This document shows, in pieces, positions 5,946 to 16,900 of a stretch of 34,396 nucleotides of DNA. Positions within the stretch are counted from its first letter, which is position 1. Every line of letters starts with the position of its first letter. Made by a program: the position numbers and the translations under genes. Below the pieces are notes generated by a model, which searched no databases, was not told where the DNA came from, and saw only the letters and a list, made by a program, of their open reading frames with translations. Source of the stretch: a virus; IMG/VR virus record IMGVR_UViG_3300025362_000025, positions 1 through 34,396 of that record. One strand, given 5' to 3'.

Positions 5946-6383
5946 CTAAGGAAATATTTTTATTATACCTTTACTTATATCTACATTACTTGTATCCAGA
6001 TGAAGCCATGAAACTTTCATTTCTACCCTGGTTATATATTTATATCTATCTGCATCTTGGTTATTAAATATATCTTGTCTTATTTCTTCAGCAGACATAT
6101 CCTCCATTTTAGAATCAATAGCCCTGCCATATTTGTGCATACTTAATATTGCTCCTATTTTGCAATTAAAAGGTCTTAATCCTCTATATTGATAATTACC
6201 ACCCCAATACCAATCATTTACTGTTACAGAGCGTTTAAAGTGATTTCTGATAGAATCCATAGTCCATAGTATTCTTGGATCAAAAAATCTTAATAAATAA
6301 TCAGGTCTATTTTTATATTTTTCATAAGTTTTTTTATCTACTAATTCAAATATTTTAAACCATTCTGGACTGTAACTGTTCAT
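5946..6383 (-). CDS. M15-type zinc peptidase, probable endolysin
   Basis: With the start at ATG 6383 (GGAAGGA six bases upstream) the protein has 145 residues. It carries the M15 pattern SMHKYGRAID with His83 and Asp90, and E-x-x-x-S-W-L-H-L-D with Glu121 and His128, the zinc ligands and general base of D-Ala-D-Ala carboxypeptidase/L,D-type cell-wall peptidases. Many phage endolysins and some virion lysins use this fold. The frame also extends upstream to 6431 but that part overlaps the 60-residue gene and lacks an RBS. No signal peptide is seen, so it would need a holin. Next to the holin-like gene, cell-wall cleavage at lysis is the likely role. Confidence 0.78.
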   Translation of the reverse strand: MNSYSPEWFKIFELVDKKTYEKYKNRPDYLLRFFDPRILWTMDSIRNHFKRSVTVNDWYWGGNYQYRGLRPFNCKIGAILSMHKYGRAIDSKMEDMSAEEIRQDIFNNQDADRYKYITRVEMKVSWLHLDTSNVDISKGIIKIFP

Positions 6384-6537
6384 GAACATTCCTTCCAAAA
6401 CCACATTCATCTTGATGTTTTGCAATAACATTTATTATTACAGTAGTCATATTCTTATCAGGATGTTTCTTTTTATAATGTTCTATAAGCTTATCCATGC
6501 TCCTGACACCTAACTGAGCAGCTTCGTAGTCAATCAT
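6355..6537 (-). CDS. Small basic protein overlapping the peptidase start
   Basis: The 60-residue product (MIDYEAAQLGVRSMDKLIEHY and on to LQSRMV) is charged and probably helical. Its start overlaps the preceding stop as ATGA at 6537-6534, and its 3' end overlaps the peptidase gene by 29 bases and supplies that gene's RBS. This argues for coupled expression. No family recognised. Confidence 0.6.
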   Translation of the reverse strand: MIDYEAAQLGVRSMDKLIEHYKKKHPDKNMTTVIINVIAKHQDECGFGRNVHEQLQSRMV

Positions 6538-6932
6538 TTACGACCTCCCTGACTTAGTATGGTATCAAGACTGCCTTGTAACCTTGCCATTAAGAGAGCT
6601 AAATCCTGTACATGAGAATTAAAACTATTATTATCGTTTCTCATTTCTTTTAGTTTATCCTTACAAATATTAACATCTCTTTGCATTTCAGATATAGCAG
6701 GAGCAATTTTATTTATTGAAATGAATATATCTGAAGTCATAACTGCATCTGCACAAGACATCTTACTATTCATACATGGAGCGTTTTTAATCTTATATGC
6801 TGTGTAAAAGGATATAATTGCAGGAATAGAGAATACTGAAGCTATTACAAATATAAACAACCATACATACCAAGGTATGCCTGATTTAATCATTGTCTGT
6901 ATTGTTTTAAGTATAGTTATGAGTGTTGGCAT
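6534..6932 (-). CDS. Single-span membrane protein, unknown (lysis region)
   Basis: The 132-residue protein has one long hydrophobic segment (about residues 21-46, WYVWLFIFVIASVFSIPAII) followed by a polar, probably coiled-coil C-terminal part (ISEMQRDVNICKDKLKEMRN). AAAGGA lies seven bases before ATG 6932. It could be a holin, an accessory lysis protein or an i-spanin-like protein (no lipoprotein partner is seen). It heads the short cassette that contains the M15 peptidase. Confidence 0.65.
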   Translation of the reverse strand: MPTLITILKTIQTMIKSGIPWYVWLFIFVIASVFSIPAIISFYTAYKIKNAPCMNSKMSCADAVMTSDIFISINKIAPAISEMQRDVNICKDKLKEMRNDNNSFNSHVQDLALLMARLQGSLDTILSQGGRK

Positions 6933-6951
6933 TGTAGTGTCCTTTGTTGAT

Positions 6952-9378
6952 TTATTTATTATAAACTATGTCCACACTCAAAACATCTGAAGCTGCTATG
7001 GTTATAGGTGCAGCATGAGTTGCGAATGTGCCTCCTGATACTTGAAATGTTGCAATACTTGCTGTGCCATCTATAACTAAGGTTCCAAAAGCAAAAGTTC
7101 CAGCGGTGTTATCAAAAATTCTCCATGTTCCCTGATATGTTACTCCTGCGCTAATTGATGCAAAAGGAAGGACTAGCGTCAAATTACCCCCTGGTATGGT
7201 AGTAGTTGAACCTATTGTCATAGTTGCTTGCACATGAACAATATCATCTTTTAAAGAATATTGACCTGCAACAGTACCATCACCTATGGTTATAGCTGTA
7301 CCTGCATTAAAAGTAGGTGTGAACGCTACTGTATCAAAATCTCCTGATCTTGTAGTTATAGTTGGAGAAGATTCTGTATAATCTAATATTGTCTGACCAA
7401 CAAAGGTATTTCCACTTTTATATAATTCAGTATATATACCTTCAATATATATTCCGTAATCCGCTAATGGTGATGTTCGTGTATCAACAAATTCATTATT
7501 ACTAATTATTAATTTTACAAATGCCGAAGCAGTTCCTGTCAGCCCTGCATAAATGCCTATTGAATTAGTAAAAACTGCTGTTGGTGTTATATCCGAAAAA
7601 GTGTTATTTCTTACAGTTACAGTGCCAAGGCCATTGGTGGCATTAGTGGTCAAGTACACGCCATGATTAAATCCTGTGCAGTAATTACCATCTATAATTA
7701 TTTTATCATGAGTTTGTCCTGCAACAGCCTGAGGAGATACCGCTATGAATGCAGAGGCTTTAGCAACACCTACTTTAGAAGCTATATTATTAGAAATCAA
7801 AACATCGGTGATAGCATAGTTAGGAGCTATTAAAACAGCCACTTTTAGGTCTGGAACCGATCCAGTAGGAATACTATCATCAAGTCCAAAGGTATTACCA
7901 TCTATAACTACCTTTTTGATAATAGATTCTGGTGCAGTAGACCTGTAAAAATCAACACCTATAAAATTAATTGGCGAAAAGTTATTACCAGAGATAATTA
8001 TGTTGTCGCAGTCTGAGGTCAAGTTTGAAGATACCCACATACCTTGATAATAGTTTTTGACATTATTGTTTATGAATCTCTGATTTGCACCATGAACTTC
8101 ATAAGCAACAAGACCTCCAACGCCTCCTACAAACATAGCATCTTGAGTAAAAGTATTTCCCTCAATAAGCACATCATCAGCCCACCCATATACCGATGAA
8201 TGATCTCCTGAGTCAAGACCATTGTTATTAAATAAACAATTTCTAATAATCCACCTTTTGCCAAGAATAGTAGACGCTGTATTTGATTGAGCCATACCAA
8301 TACAAGTAACTCCTGCTGTATTAATAAAATTACAATTTTCTATTAAAACATCATCTGCCTTTGCTGCAATGCCACTTGGAGTTCCAGAAAAAAGGATATG
8401 TGCTTGTGTCCATTGATTATAAGTACCTGATCCTCTATTTGGACTTATTTTATTGTTTGCTCCGTTCATATCCATAATAATATTATTAAAGTGTATGTTA
8501 GATAATGTAGAGTTGCTGAAAAACATTCTTAGATGTTGTGGACTTGCATCTATTGATTGGCCATCTGCAAGTTTTAAAGTTGCACCTTCAATACCTTCTA
8601 TATCAAAATTATCAGTCATTACGAAAGCTGCTAACACAGAAGAACTTGCTTCATCTACAACAGCAGTAGCAGGAATTATATTATAAGTTTTGCTTTGTAA
8701 TACAACTTTAGAAGAAGAACGATTAGCAAATGATAAAGCTAAATTTATTTCTGAACAATCATCTGTTGTACCATCTCCTACTGCACCAAACCATTCAGGG
8801 AAAATAACATCATTTTTTGCATTTCCAGATAGAGAACCAATAGATAAGTCTAATATTTGTGATAAACCTGCTCTTATTGAACCAGATATAGTCAGAGTTA
8901 TTCCTGTATTTGGCTTTAAAATTGCCCCTTTGTCAAAATACAAAGTTGTGTTTGCGTTAAATGAAATATTTGAACTTATTAAATATGTTCCAGAAGGAAA
9001 ATACAGAGTAGCGTTTGAAACACCGATAGCCGTAACCGCTGTATTTATAGCCGTATAATCATTTGCAATGCCATCTCCTGTAGCGTTATATGGAGAATCT
9101 TTAACACAATACCAATATTCATTTGTAGTTTCAGGTGGATATGTTTCTCCTGACTGAGTAGCAATATTAGCAAGATTAATAGGTGTCATTGTTCTTGCTA
9201 TTCCAGAAGGACTTTTAAATGGTCGTCCGTGACTATCTGTTACTGCAGCTACTGTTCCTGATGTTACATACAAGTCTTCAAGTGCTAACTGTGTAAAATA
9301 TGCAGTTATAGACTGTGCTTTATGAATACCAAATATTGATATAAAAACAAAAAGTATTATCCATATTTTTTTAATCAT
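6952..9378 (-). CDS. Exported beta-helix tail fibre/spike protein
   Basis: The 808-residue protein, started at ATG 9378 with AGGAG upstream, begins with a signal-like segment (MIKKIWIILFVFISIFG, ending near HKAQS). It then has two pectate-lyase-3-type openings: YNATGDGIANDYTAI with FPSGTYLIS, and FGAVGDGTTDDCSEI. A long array of short N-rich beta-helix rungs follows (NNTFSD, GNNFSP, DGNYC patterns), and a C-terminal beta domain from about residue 680. This is the usual build of phage receptor-binding spikes that grip or cut surface glycans. No lyase residues can be assigned. It is the last fibre-type gene of the late operon. The signal peptide is unusual for a spike and is treated separately. 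Confidence 0.8.
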   Translation of the reverse strand: MIKKIWIILFVFISIFGIHKAQSITAYFTQLALEDLYVTSGTVAAVTDSHGRPFKSPSGIARTMTPINLANIATQSGETYPPETTNEYWYCVKDSPYNATGDGIANDYTAINTAVTAIGVSNATLYFPSGTYLISSNISFNANTTLYFDKGAILKPNTGITLTISGSIRAGLSQILDLSIGSLSGNAKNDVIFPEWFGAVGDGTTDDCSEINLALSFANRSSSKVVLQSKTYNIIPATAVVDEASSSVLAAFVMTDNFDIEGIEGATLKLADGQSIDASPQHLRMFFSNSTLSNIHFNNIIMDMNGANNKISPNRGSGTYNQWTQAHILFSGTPSGIAAKADDVLIENCNFINTAGVTCIGMAQSNTASTILGKRWIIRNCLFNNNGLDSGDHSSVYGWADDVLIEGNTFTQDAMFVGGVGGLVAYEVHGANQRFINNNVKNYYQGMWVSSNLTSDCDNIIISGNNFSPINFIGVDFYRSTAPESIIKKVVIDGNTFGLDDSIPTGSVPDLKVAVLIAPNYAITDVLISNNIASKVGVAKASAFIAVSPQAVAGQTHDKIIIDGNYCTGFNHGVYLTTNATNGLGTVTVRNNTFSDITPTAVFTNSIGIYAGLTGTASAFVKLIISNNEFVDTRTSPLADYGIYIEGIYTELYKSGNTFVGQTILDYTESSPTITTRSGDFDTVAFTPTFNAGTAITIGDGTVAGQYSLKDDIVHVQATMTIGSTTTIPGGNLTLVLPFASISAGVTYQGTWRIFDNTAGTFAFGTLVIDGTASIATFQVSGGTFATHAAPITIAASDVLSVDIVYNK

Positions 9379-9401
9379 TATTATTCTCCTATTATTTTTT
9401 A

Positions 9402-10016
9402 TTACCAAGTTGCAATATCTGCTCTTACCCATGTATCAGTACCAACACATATATATATGTGTGTGGCATCCCATGATACTTCACCAGTCACACCTGTTGC
9501 TGTTGCATTCGCAGGAACAACAGGAACTGCTATTGTTACATTCCCAGCGGACACAGTTAATTTGTCGGTTGTTGTGAGTGTTCCTCTAAATTCAGCACTT
9601 AAATCAGATTTTAATCTCAATACCTCTGTTGAATTATATCCTGAGTTATATAGGCTATTAAAACTTAAATAAGTAACAGGATTAGTAAAATTAAGATCTA
9701 ATCTGAATACTGGATTTGTGCTACCATCTTTTAATACTAATAAACCTTTAGTGTCTCCTGTGCCAAGTGCTGTATTTTGTGTAAATATATCAAAAGAGCC
9801 GTTGGTTAATGCCCCTGCTGTGAGTGTGGTTCCAACGGTAACTGCATCTGTTACAGCAAGACTACCGCCAATAGTTCCATTGCCTGTTACAGCTAATACG
9901 GAAGTAACTATGTTATTAAAAGTTTCTTCTCTCTTACCATCTTTTACTACTGCAGCGTTAGAAACACTTGCAATCATAAAAGTAATCAAAATAAATGATA
10001 GTATTTTATTTTTCAT
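9402..10016 (-). CDS. Exported small fibre-like protein
   Basis: Starting at ATG 10016 the 204-residue protein opens with a textbook signal peptide (MKNKILSFILITFMIASVSNA, predicted cut before AVVKDG). The mature part is low-charge and Thr/Gly/Val-rich (GNGTIGGSLAVTDAVTVG), followed by a C-terminal SWDATHIYICVGTDTWVRA module common at the ends of phage tail and appendage proteins. It lies 24 bases before the spike gene and both carry signal peptides, so they probably act together. A further upstream TTG at 10031 is in frame but lacks an RBS. Confidence 0.75.
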   Translation of the reverse strand: MKNKILSFILITFMIASVSNAAVVKDGKREETFNNIVTSVLAVTGNGTIGGSLAVTDAVTVGTTLTAGALTNGSFDIFTQNTALGTGDTKGLLVLKDGSTNPVFRLDLNFTNPVTYLSFNSLYNSGYNSTEVLRLKSDLSAEFRGTLTTTDKLTVSAGNVTIAVPVVPANATATGVTGEVSWDATHIYICVGTDTWVRADIATW

Positions 10017-10035
10017 TTTAAACCCTTTCAACTCC

Positions 10036-10938
10036 CTACATAGGAGTACAATTATTATGTAATGAAGCTAAATTGTTTTTAGCTCTTTTTGTTTGTTGTT
10101 TTTCTCTTTTAAATTCCATTGCATAATAAGCAGCTTCTTCTTTATCTTCTTTTTTTCTTGAAGTTCTGAGTATGCTACTTGCAGCAAGTAATTCAAAATC
10201 TTTTAACATAAAGTCTGGTACAGTGTCTACTACAACTTCAGTAAGGTTAGCATCATCAGCTGTTGTAGCCCATGCAGGTACACTTGCTGTTTTGTAATAA
10301 TCATACAACGCACCACCATTATCAGCAGCAAACAATACAGGAGCCCCTACATCACCGTCAGTTGACATAGCACCTGTATCAGCTTCTATGAATGTACCTG
10401 AATCATCAGTAAAGTATCTTGGTATTCCAAATTCACCCTCTGTGTCTACCGCTTCTCCTCCGACTGTAATAACACTTGCTGCACCATAATCTCCATCAGC
10501 AGTAGCAGCACCACTTAAATTTGGTATAGGAAACAGTTTTATATATCCATACTCTACTGTGTCTTTTAGAAAGTATGAAGGAGTTCCCTGGTTGCTTTCA
10601 TCATAATTGTTTTCAAAGTCATAGCCATAAGCATTACCGTTACTTTGGTTTATATCAATAATTTCTTGTGTAGTTGGTCTTATAACTTGTCCACTATATC
10701 CAACCATCTTCATCCTGATTATTTCCATACAGTCAGAAGCTATCTTGTAAATAGCAACACCCTTAGTAAAGATAATCAACTTTGATATCTTCTTTAAGAT
10801 TCCAAGATCTTTACAGTACCATGTCATTTCATCAGCAATAGCATTTCTTATTTGCTTCTTTGTAAATCGTTGATGATTCGGATCATGGATAGCGTAGGCA
10901 ACTTTTTCAATCATGTCTGCTAAAGTCATTGTAGCCAT
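10036..10938 (-). CDS. Head-tail adaptor-like protein with a repeat insertion
   Basis: The 300-residue protein begins MATMTLADMIEKVAYAIHDP and has KQIRNAIADEMTWYCKDL, both typical of phage adaptor proteins joining portal and tail. A C-terminal helical section (DFMLKDFELLAASSILRTSRK and following) also fits. Between about residues 145 and 220 lies a three-fold acidic repeat (DGDYG, EGEFG, DGDVG each followed by a strand) that is extra to the core. It sits after the giant protein gene, unusually far from the portal gene. I am moderately sure of the adaptor role. Confidence 0.65.
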   Translation of the reverse strand: MATMTLADMIEKVAYAIHDPNHQRFTKKQIRNAIADEMTWYCKDLGILKKISKLIIFTKGVAIYKIASDCMEIIRMKMVGYSGQVIRPTTQEIIDINQSNGNAYGYDFENNYDESNQGTPSYFLKDTVEYGYIKLFPIPNLSGAATADGDYGAASVITVGGEAVDTEGEFGIPRYFTDDSGTFIEADTGAMSTDGDVGAPVLFAADNGGALYDYYKTASVPAWATTADDANLTEVVVDTVPDFMLKDFELLAASSILRTSRKKEDKEEAAYYAMEFKREKQQTKRAKNNLASLHNNCTPM

Positions 10939-10961
10939 GTTTATTCCTTTACTTTATTATA

Positions 10962-13900
10962 TTATCTTCTTTTCACTCTTCGCCTTGTTGTTCTAATTCT
11001 ACCAGTTTTTTTTAAAGACTGCTTGAAATTTGCATCTCTTATATTTTTAGTTTTCAAAGTATCAAGAAATCTTTTTGTTTTAATACCAGGCAGTTTGTCT
11101 AAAACTTCTCTTAACTGTTTCTTTTCATCTTCTGTTGATTGCTCATATCTAAGCCAGAATTGATTAGCTCTTTCCTCTGGTGTAAGTCTTTTTATTTGCA
11201 TCCACCATCTTCTATCCGGAATATCTTTTAACTTTTCGCTATCAGAAAATCTTTTACTTAATCTTTTAGATTCTAAAGGTGTCTCTTGATTTTTAATAAA
11301 AGTTTCTATTTCTTCTTTTGTTTTCTTATCATCAAAATAATCTTGAACCATGTTATCTAATTTCAAAGTGTTTTCATAAGCCTTTGAGTTTGCTTTTATT
11401 TTAGCTTCATCAATTTTTTTCTGATACTTATAGTATGAGTCTGTCTTTTTCAAAAACTTTCTTATGAATGGAATTTTAAGTATTCTATCTTGAATAACAT
11501 CCTTATTCTTTCTCTCTTCTTCAAATAGTTTTGTATAAGCATAATCGCCTAATGAAGTATAAATGTTTCCAGAAGTGAATATTTGTTCAAGAGCGACTTT
11601 AAGTCTGTCAGGAGACATACCCAATGTTTCACCTGCTTTTTTAAAGAATGGATGTGTATATGAGGTTTGTTCTAATTCAGGTTTAACTTTTTTACCCTTC
11701 CATATAGGCTGACCTCTCCATATATCTATGTTTGCTGAGTAAGCTATAATGGCATCCAATGTAGGAGGAATCCCTTGTGCAGGCATATACGGTAGAAAGT
11801 CTTGTATGGTTTTAACTATCTGTTCTGGATCTACTTCTTTACCCAATGACATTGCGGTAAGGTTTTCAAATATAGAACTTATAACTCTTTGTCCTTGGTC
11901 TTTAGCAATCTTTACATATCTCTTTCTCGTATTGCCTTCTTTGTCAATATATTCACTGTTAGGTATAAGTATATTAAAATAGTTTCTTTTATCTGTAGGA
12001 GAAATCTTATCATATTCGTCTTCATCAGATCCAACATTAAACATATAAAGAAGTGTACTTGCTACTCCAAGTTGTGCCGCTTTATACATTGTTTGAGCAG
12101 GTCTATCTTTACTTGCTCTAAATATACCTCTTGAACCTTGTATTCCTGCATTTAGATAAGGTATAATATTGCTTGCAGCCTTTGTCATTCTACCGCCTTG
12201 AGAAAAATCAAGATAGTTTCTTGCTTTCCATGTTGCTTCTTTTCTGTCTTCTAAAGATAATTCAGATACTTTAACTCCTTTTTTCTTAGCAATATTTATT
12301 AATTCTTGTTCTCTTAAAGCAAGTCTTGTTAATATTTCAGAAGTTTCACCAGAATAACTTAAAATACCTTGTACTTTTTCTATCTTTTTATTAACAGTAT
12401 TTTCAAACAATCTACCTTGATTAGAAAGAAAATCCATTCCACCGCCTTCATCTATATAATCGTTATATCTTCCTTTTCTTGAAACAGCATCTGTAAAAAC
12501 TTCAGACATTCTTTTAGCAATTTGAGCACCCGCAATAGGAAGTGTAGAAGAAAAAGCATCTGTGGTTAATAGAATGTGTGCTATATCTCTTGGAGTGTTT
12601 GTAATTATAAATTCAGGGTTAACGCCTGTTGCCATCATTTTTAATATTTTAGTTCCAGAGAATATCTGTAAAATTTGAGTTTGCATCATAGAAAAAATAG
12701 GATCACTTTTAATCCACTCAATAGCTAAATCAGAAGGCAAAATCATTTCTTGTTTCTGTCCTTCTATCATAACACTTATTTTTTCAAATCCAGGCTGTAA
12801 CTTTTCATTTTTTTCAGCAATCTGAACTAAACCGTTTTCAGGATTAGACTCTGCTAAATTATACATTTCTTGGTTAGCAATGTTTTTAAATATCCTTGCT
12901 TGAGTTCTTGCTATTACAGAAGGTAATAATATTGATGTATCTGTTTCTATAAGTCTCAAAGAACCTTCATCAGTAAGTTTTTGTATTCCACTATTTGGAA
13001 CTGTTATCTTTTTACTGCCATCAAAAAATGTCATATCAGGATCTACATAATCAAGAACCTGTCTTGGAGAATAGTATTCGCCTGTCTCCCTTAATGCCTT
13101 TAAACTTTCTTTAGTTATTAAACCATTCTTTTCTAATTCACTTAACTGTTCATCAAATGCAGACCAATACTTTTTAGCTTTATCCTCTATTTTACTTTTG
13201 ATATCAGCAGGAATATTATTTATAGTCTTCTGAAATTCTTGTACCTTTGTATTATTTTGAAATGTAAAATCAGGTTTTCTTTTAAGTATTTCAAGAGATC
13301 TTTTAGCAAATATATAAGCATCAAAATGTTTCTTTTCAGTCTTATTCATATCTCCAAATATAGACTCTGTAAATTCATTTATTTTCTTAACAGCTTTTGC
13401 AGAAGCACCTGCAATTAAATCATGGTGCATTACTACTTTTTTTCCTGCATCACCAAGGCTGTATAAGAAGTCTTTTATGTTTGCACTTTCATCTATTATG
13501 TTTCTTTTTAAGAATTTTATAATTTTAGTTTTTGTTATCTTTCTTTTTATTTTAGATAACTTTTCAGACTGTTCTATGGTGTCATATACAGAAGTTAATT
13601 CAGGTTCTTCAGACTTCTTTATTTCTTTTGTATCAGTTTTTACAGGCTCTACAACTTTATCAGGATCATAAGCATTAACTTCATCCTTAGTCATACCAAC
13701 TTTAGAGGTATCAGTATTAGGATCATCTATGAGCTGATTCATTGCTTGCTTTAATCCTTTTATATAATCGTTTCTTTTATCTGCTGTAACTCTGCTGAGA
13801 ACATTTTTAGTTATGTCTTGTAGTTTATATATACCTTTTTTAAAATAAGCTTTAATGAGCTTTGCAGAAGCTTTAACAAGCGGTGCGTTCATTGGTACTA

Positions 13901-16900
13901 AACCGCCAAGTATTTTACCTTGTGCCCTCTTAACTTCTTTCCAAGCATTTTCTATTTCTTTGTCAACTGCTTGTAGCTTAGTGTCTTGTTTACCAGTAGG
14001 ATTATTCAAGTCAAATGAAGTAGTAACCTTAGCGAATGAATTTCTAATAGGCATTATAAAAGCTATATTTTTTTTATTGTTAGCGTCTCTTATTCTCATA
14101 GGTTCATAGGCTTCTTTAATTGAAACTTCTATTTCATCTATTCCTAACTTTTTAAAAGTCTCTAATGCCTTTTGCAAATTATTTGGATTTATACGAAGTT
14201 CTAAATCACCTTGTTTTATTTTAGCTAACACATCGTCTTTATTTTGTAAAAGTTTTTCAACAGCAGACATACCTCTTGCTTTATCTAAAAGATCGTCTGT
14301 TTTCATTTGTTTATATTTTTGATTGCTTGAATTGTCAATTATTTCTGATGCATAAGGGAACTCAGCATTTAATTTTTTACCTGTTAGTTTTTTATTATTT
14401 TTATCTATTTCAAAAATGCCACCTTCTTTTACATCTGCTTCTACAGTAATGAAAATGCCACCATTGGTTGCTTGTATTCTTTGATTCTTTTTATCGAAGA
14501 ACACTCCTGAATATTGAATTTTTTCTCTTGTTTTATCTGCAAAAGGAATTATTATTTCTTCAATAGGATTATTTGACTTTTTAATTTTTTTCTTTATTGG
14601 AGTAACATCTATATCAATAACTTTAGCAAGTCCTGGAATTATTATTTTATCTTCTTTTTTCTTTGGAGTTTTAGGAAGAACACCTGATAACAGTTCTTTT
14701 AATTTAGATATAAAACTTTCAGGAAAGTTCTTACCATAGTATTCACCTGCTATTAAATTACCTTTTGATGTAACGTTTTTTTCACTCATATCACCAACAG
14801 ATGTTTTTTTCTCTGATGTTTTATTTTTTATTGCTTCATTTAATATCTCGGTTGCTTTTTCAAAGTTTAATATTGTTTTACCATTAAGACCAGTGTTAGA
14901 AGTTGCAGGTCTTACATCAACAGCATTTTTAGTATCTTTAGGTTTGTCAAAATAATAAGGATTAAGTCCAACATCTTTAGCTTTTTGTGAAGCATTTTTA
15001 TATGTTTGTTCTATGTCTGTTTTTTTCTTTCTTCTCTCTTCAAGATTTTTCTTAAACTCTATTGCTGTTTTTATAGTATCTATTTGTTTACCGTATATAG
15101 CTGAATCTTTTGAAGATTCACCTATTGATCTATTACCAGATAATACTCTTCGTTGTTGTCCTTCCATAAATAAAGCTAAATCTTCTAACTCTTCAAATGA
15201 AAATTTATCCAACGATTTTGTAGAAGCATTAACACTCATTGCTCTACTTCTTTTATCAAGTTCTCCTTTTTTATATTCATAAGGTTTCTTCTCAACAGTC
15301 AAAGATTCTTTTACAGTTGGTTTAGTTTTATTCTCCATCAGATGATTAGCATAGTCATAAGCAGTCTTGCCTAAATCATATCCACCTACATAATATATTT
15401 TTTTCTTACCTGAATCTTTTATTCTCTGTTCATGAGCGTCTTGCTCTCTTTGATTCGCTCTGTTAGATGCCAACCTTGTCATAGGCTGAATTTTATCAAC
15501 CTCTTCTACGCTTATTTTAGCATTGTCATTTACAAGTTCTCTAACCTTTTCTTTTTTTGTCATTAGTTTGCCATCAAAATTAAACATTTTATTTAATGCT
15601 TTTATAACTTGACCTCTGCGCATTTTAGGCATATCTTTATCAAAGCCATCTACATTTTCTTGTTCTTTTTTCTTTATTGTTTCTTCTGTTTTAATTATTT
15701 CTTGTTTTTTATTAAAAGCAATATTACGCTTTTCTTTTTCTATTTCAAATGTTTGTTCTTTTTCAGCAATTTCAATAGTATCATAAAACGGATCACTGAA
15801 ACTTTGTGATAATTCTTTTGGCAATTTCACAGCATACTTAACACCTTTAGGAGTGTTTACTTTATATATTGAAAACTTATCTTTTGGAATATCAAAAGTA
15901 TATTTATCAGCTTTCTTTACTGCCACTTTTTGCTTAACTGTTTCTTTGAGTGTAGGTTTAACTTTAACAGGCTCTATTTTAGCTTCTGGCTGTACTTCTT
16001 GTTTTTGTGGTGTGATTATAGTCTTTTGTTTTTTAGCTTCTACTTTAGTCTTCACAGCTTCAACGAGAGGTTTCTTGTTAGCTTTCTTTTCTTTTGCTAA
16101 CTTCATTGCTCTTGAAATCGCTGTTTCCTGTACTGGTTCTACTTCTTTTTTAGATTCTATATCAAAATTAGTTTTCCCTATAATTTTACCTGTTTCAATA
16201 TTTAATTCTTTAATTTTTTTATTAAATGTTTCTATTTTTTCTTTATATTCAACTAATCTATTTTTGTTTTCTTTTATAAATCTTTCTCTTAATTTTATTG
16301 AACTATCCCATTGCCCTTTATAATTTTCTTTTCTTTTTTTATATTCTTTTATTTCTTTTTTATATTCTTTAGTTCTATTTAAATTAGCGTCAATTTCTCC
16401 TTGGTAATATTTTAATTTTTTTTTATTTTGTTTTAAACTTAAACTTGCTTCTCTATTTATGTTTTCTTGTACTGTTCCAGTTCTTATTTCATTAGACGCT
16501 TTTTTTATAACATTATCTAATAAATTTTTTATAGGAACAAGTTCATTTCCTGCTTTATTTATTTCATCTGTAAGTCTTTTATATATAATATTAATATCGC
16601 CATCACTTACACCAGTTTTTTTAATAATTTTTTTAATATGATTACTCATAAAAGTTTTTAATTTATCAGTATTTACTCCAACATTTTTAATATTTAATTC
16701 TTCGCCAACCATTAATGAATCTTTTAAACTATCAATATGTTTTTTTATAGCTTCTGGTGTTGAGGATAAAAAATTTTGTTTAAATAATGATGTTGTTTTC
16801 TTCAATATATTAATAATTTTTATTTGTTTTTCATTAGGTTTTATAATTTCTTTTTTCTTAGGTTCAACTTTGTCTTTAACTGTTTCAACAAGAGGTTTTT

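Noticed and set aside
5358-6932. Complete spanin pair in the lysis region
   Set aside because: One single-span membrane protein is present but no lipoprotein signal (lipobox) was found in the cassette.
15853-16323. Plus-strand ORF of 156 codons opposite the giant gene
   Set aside because: It is hydrophobic and low in complexity, as the complement of a lysine-rich coding strand would be, lies wholly over a strong minus-strand gene, and has no RBS. The same reasoning removes the other plus-strand ORFs in the window.
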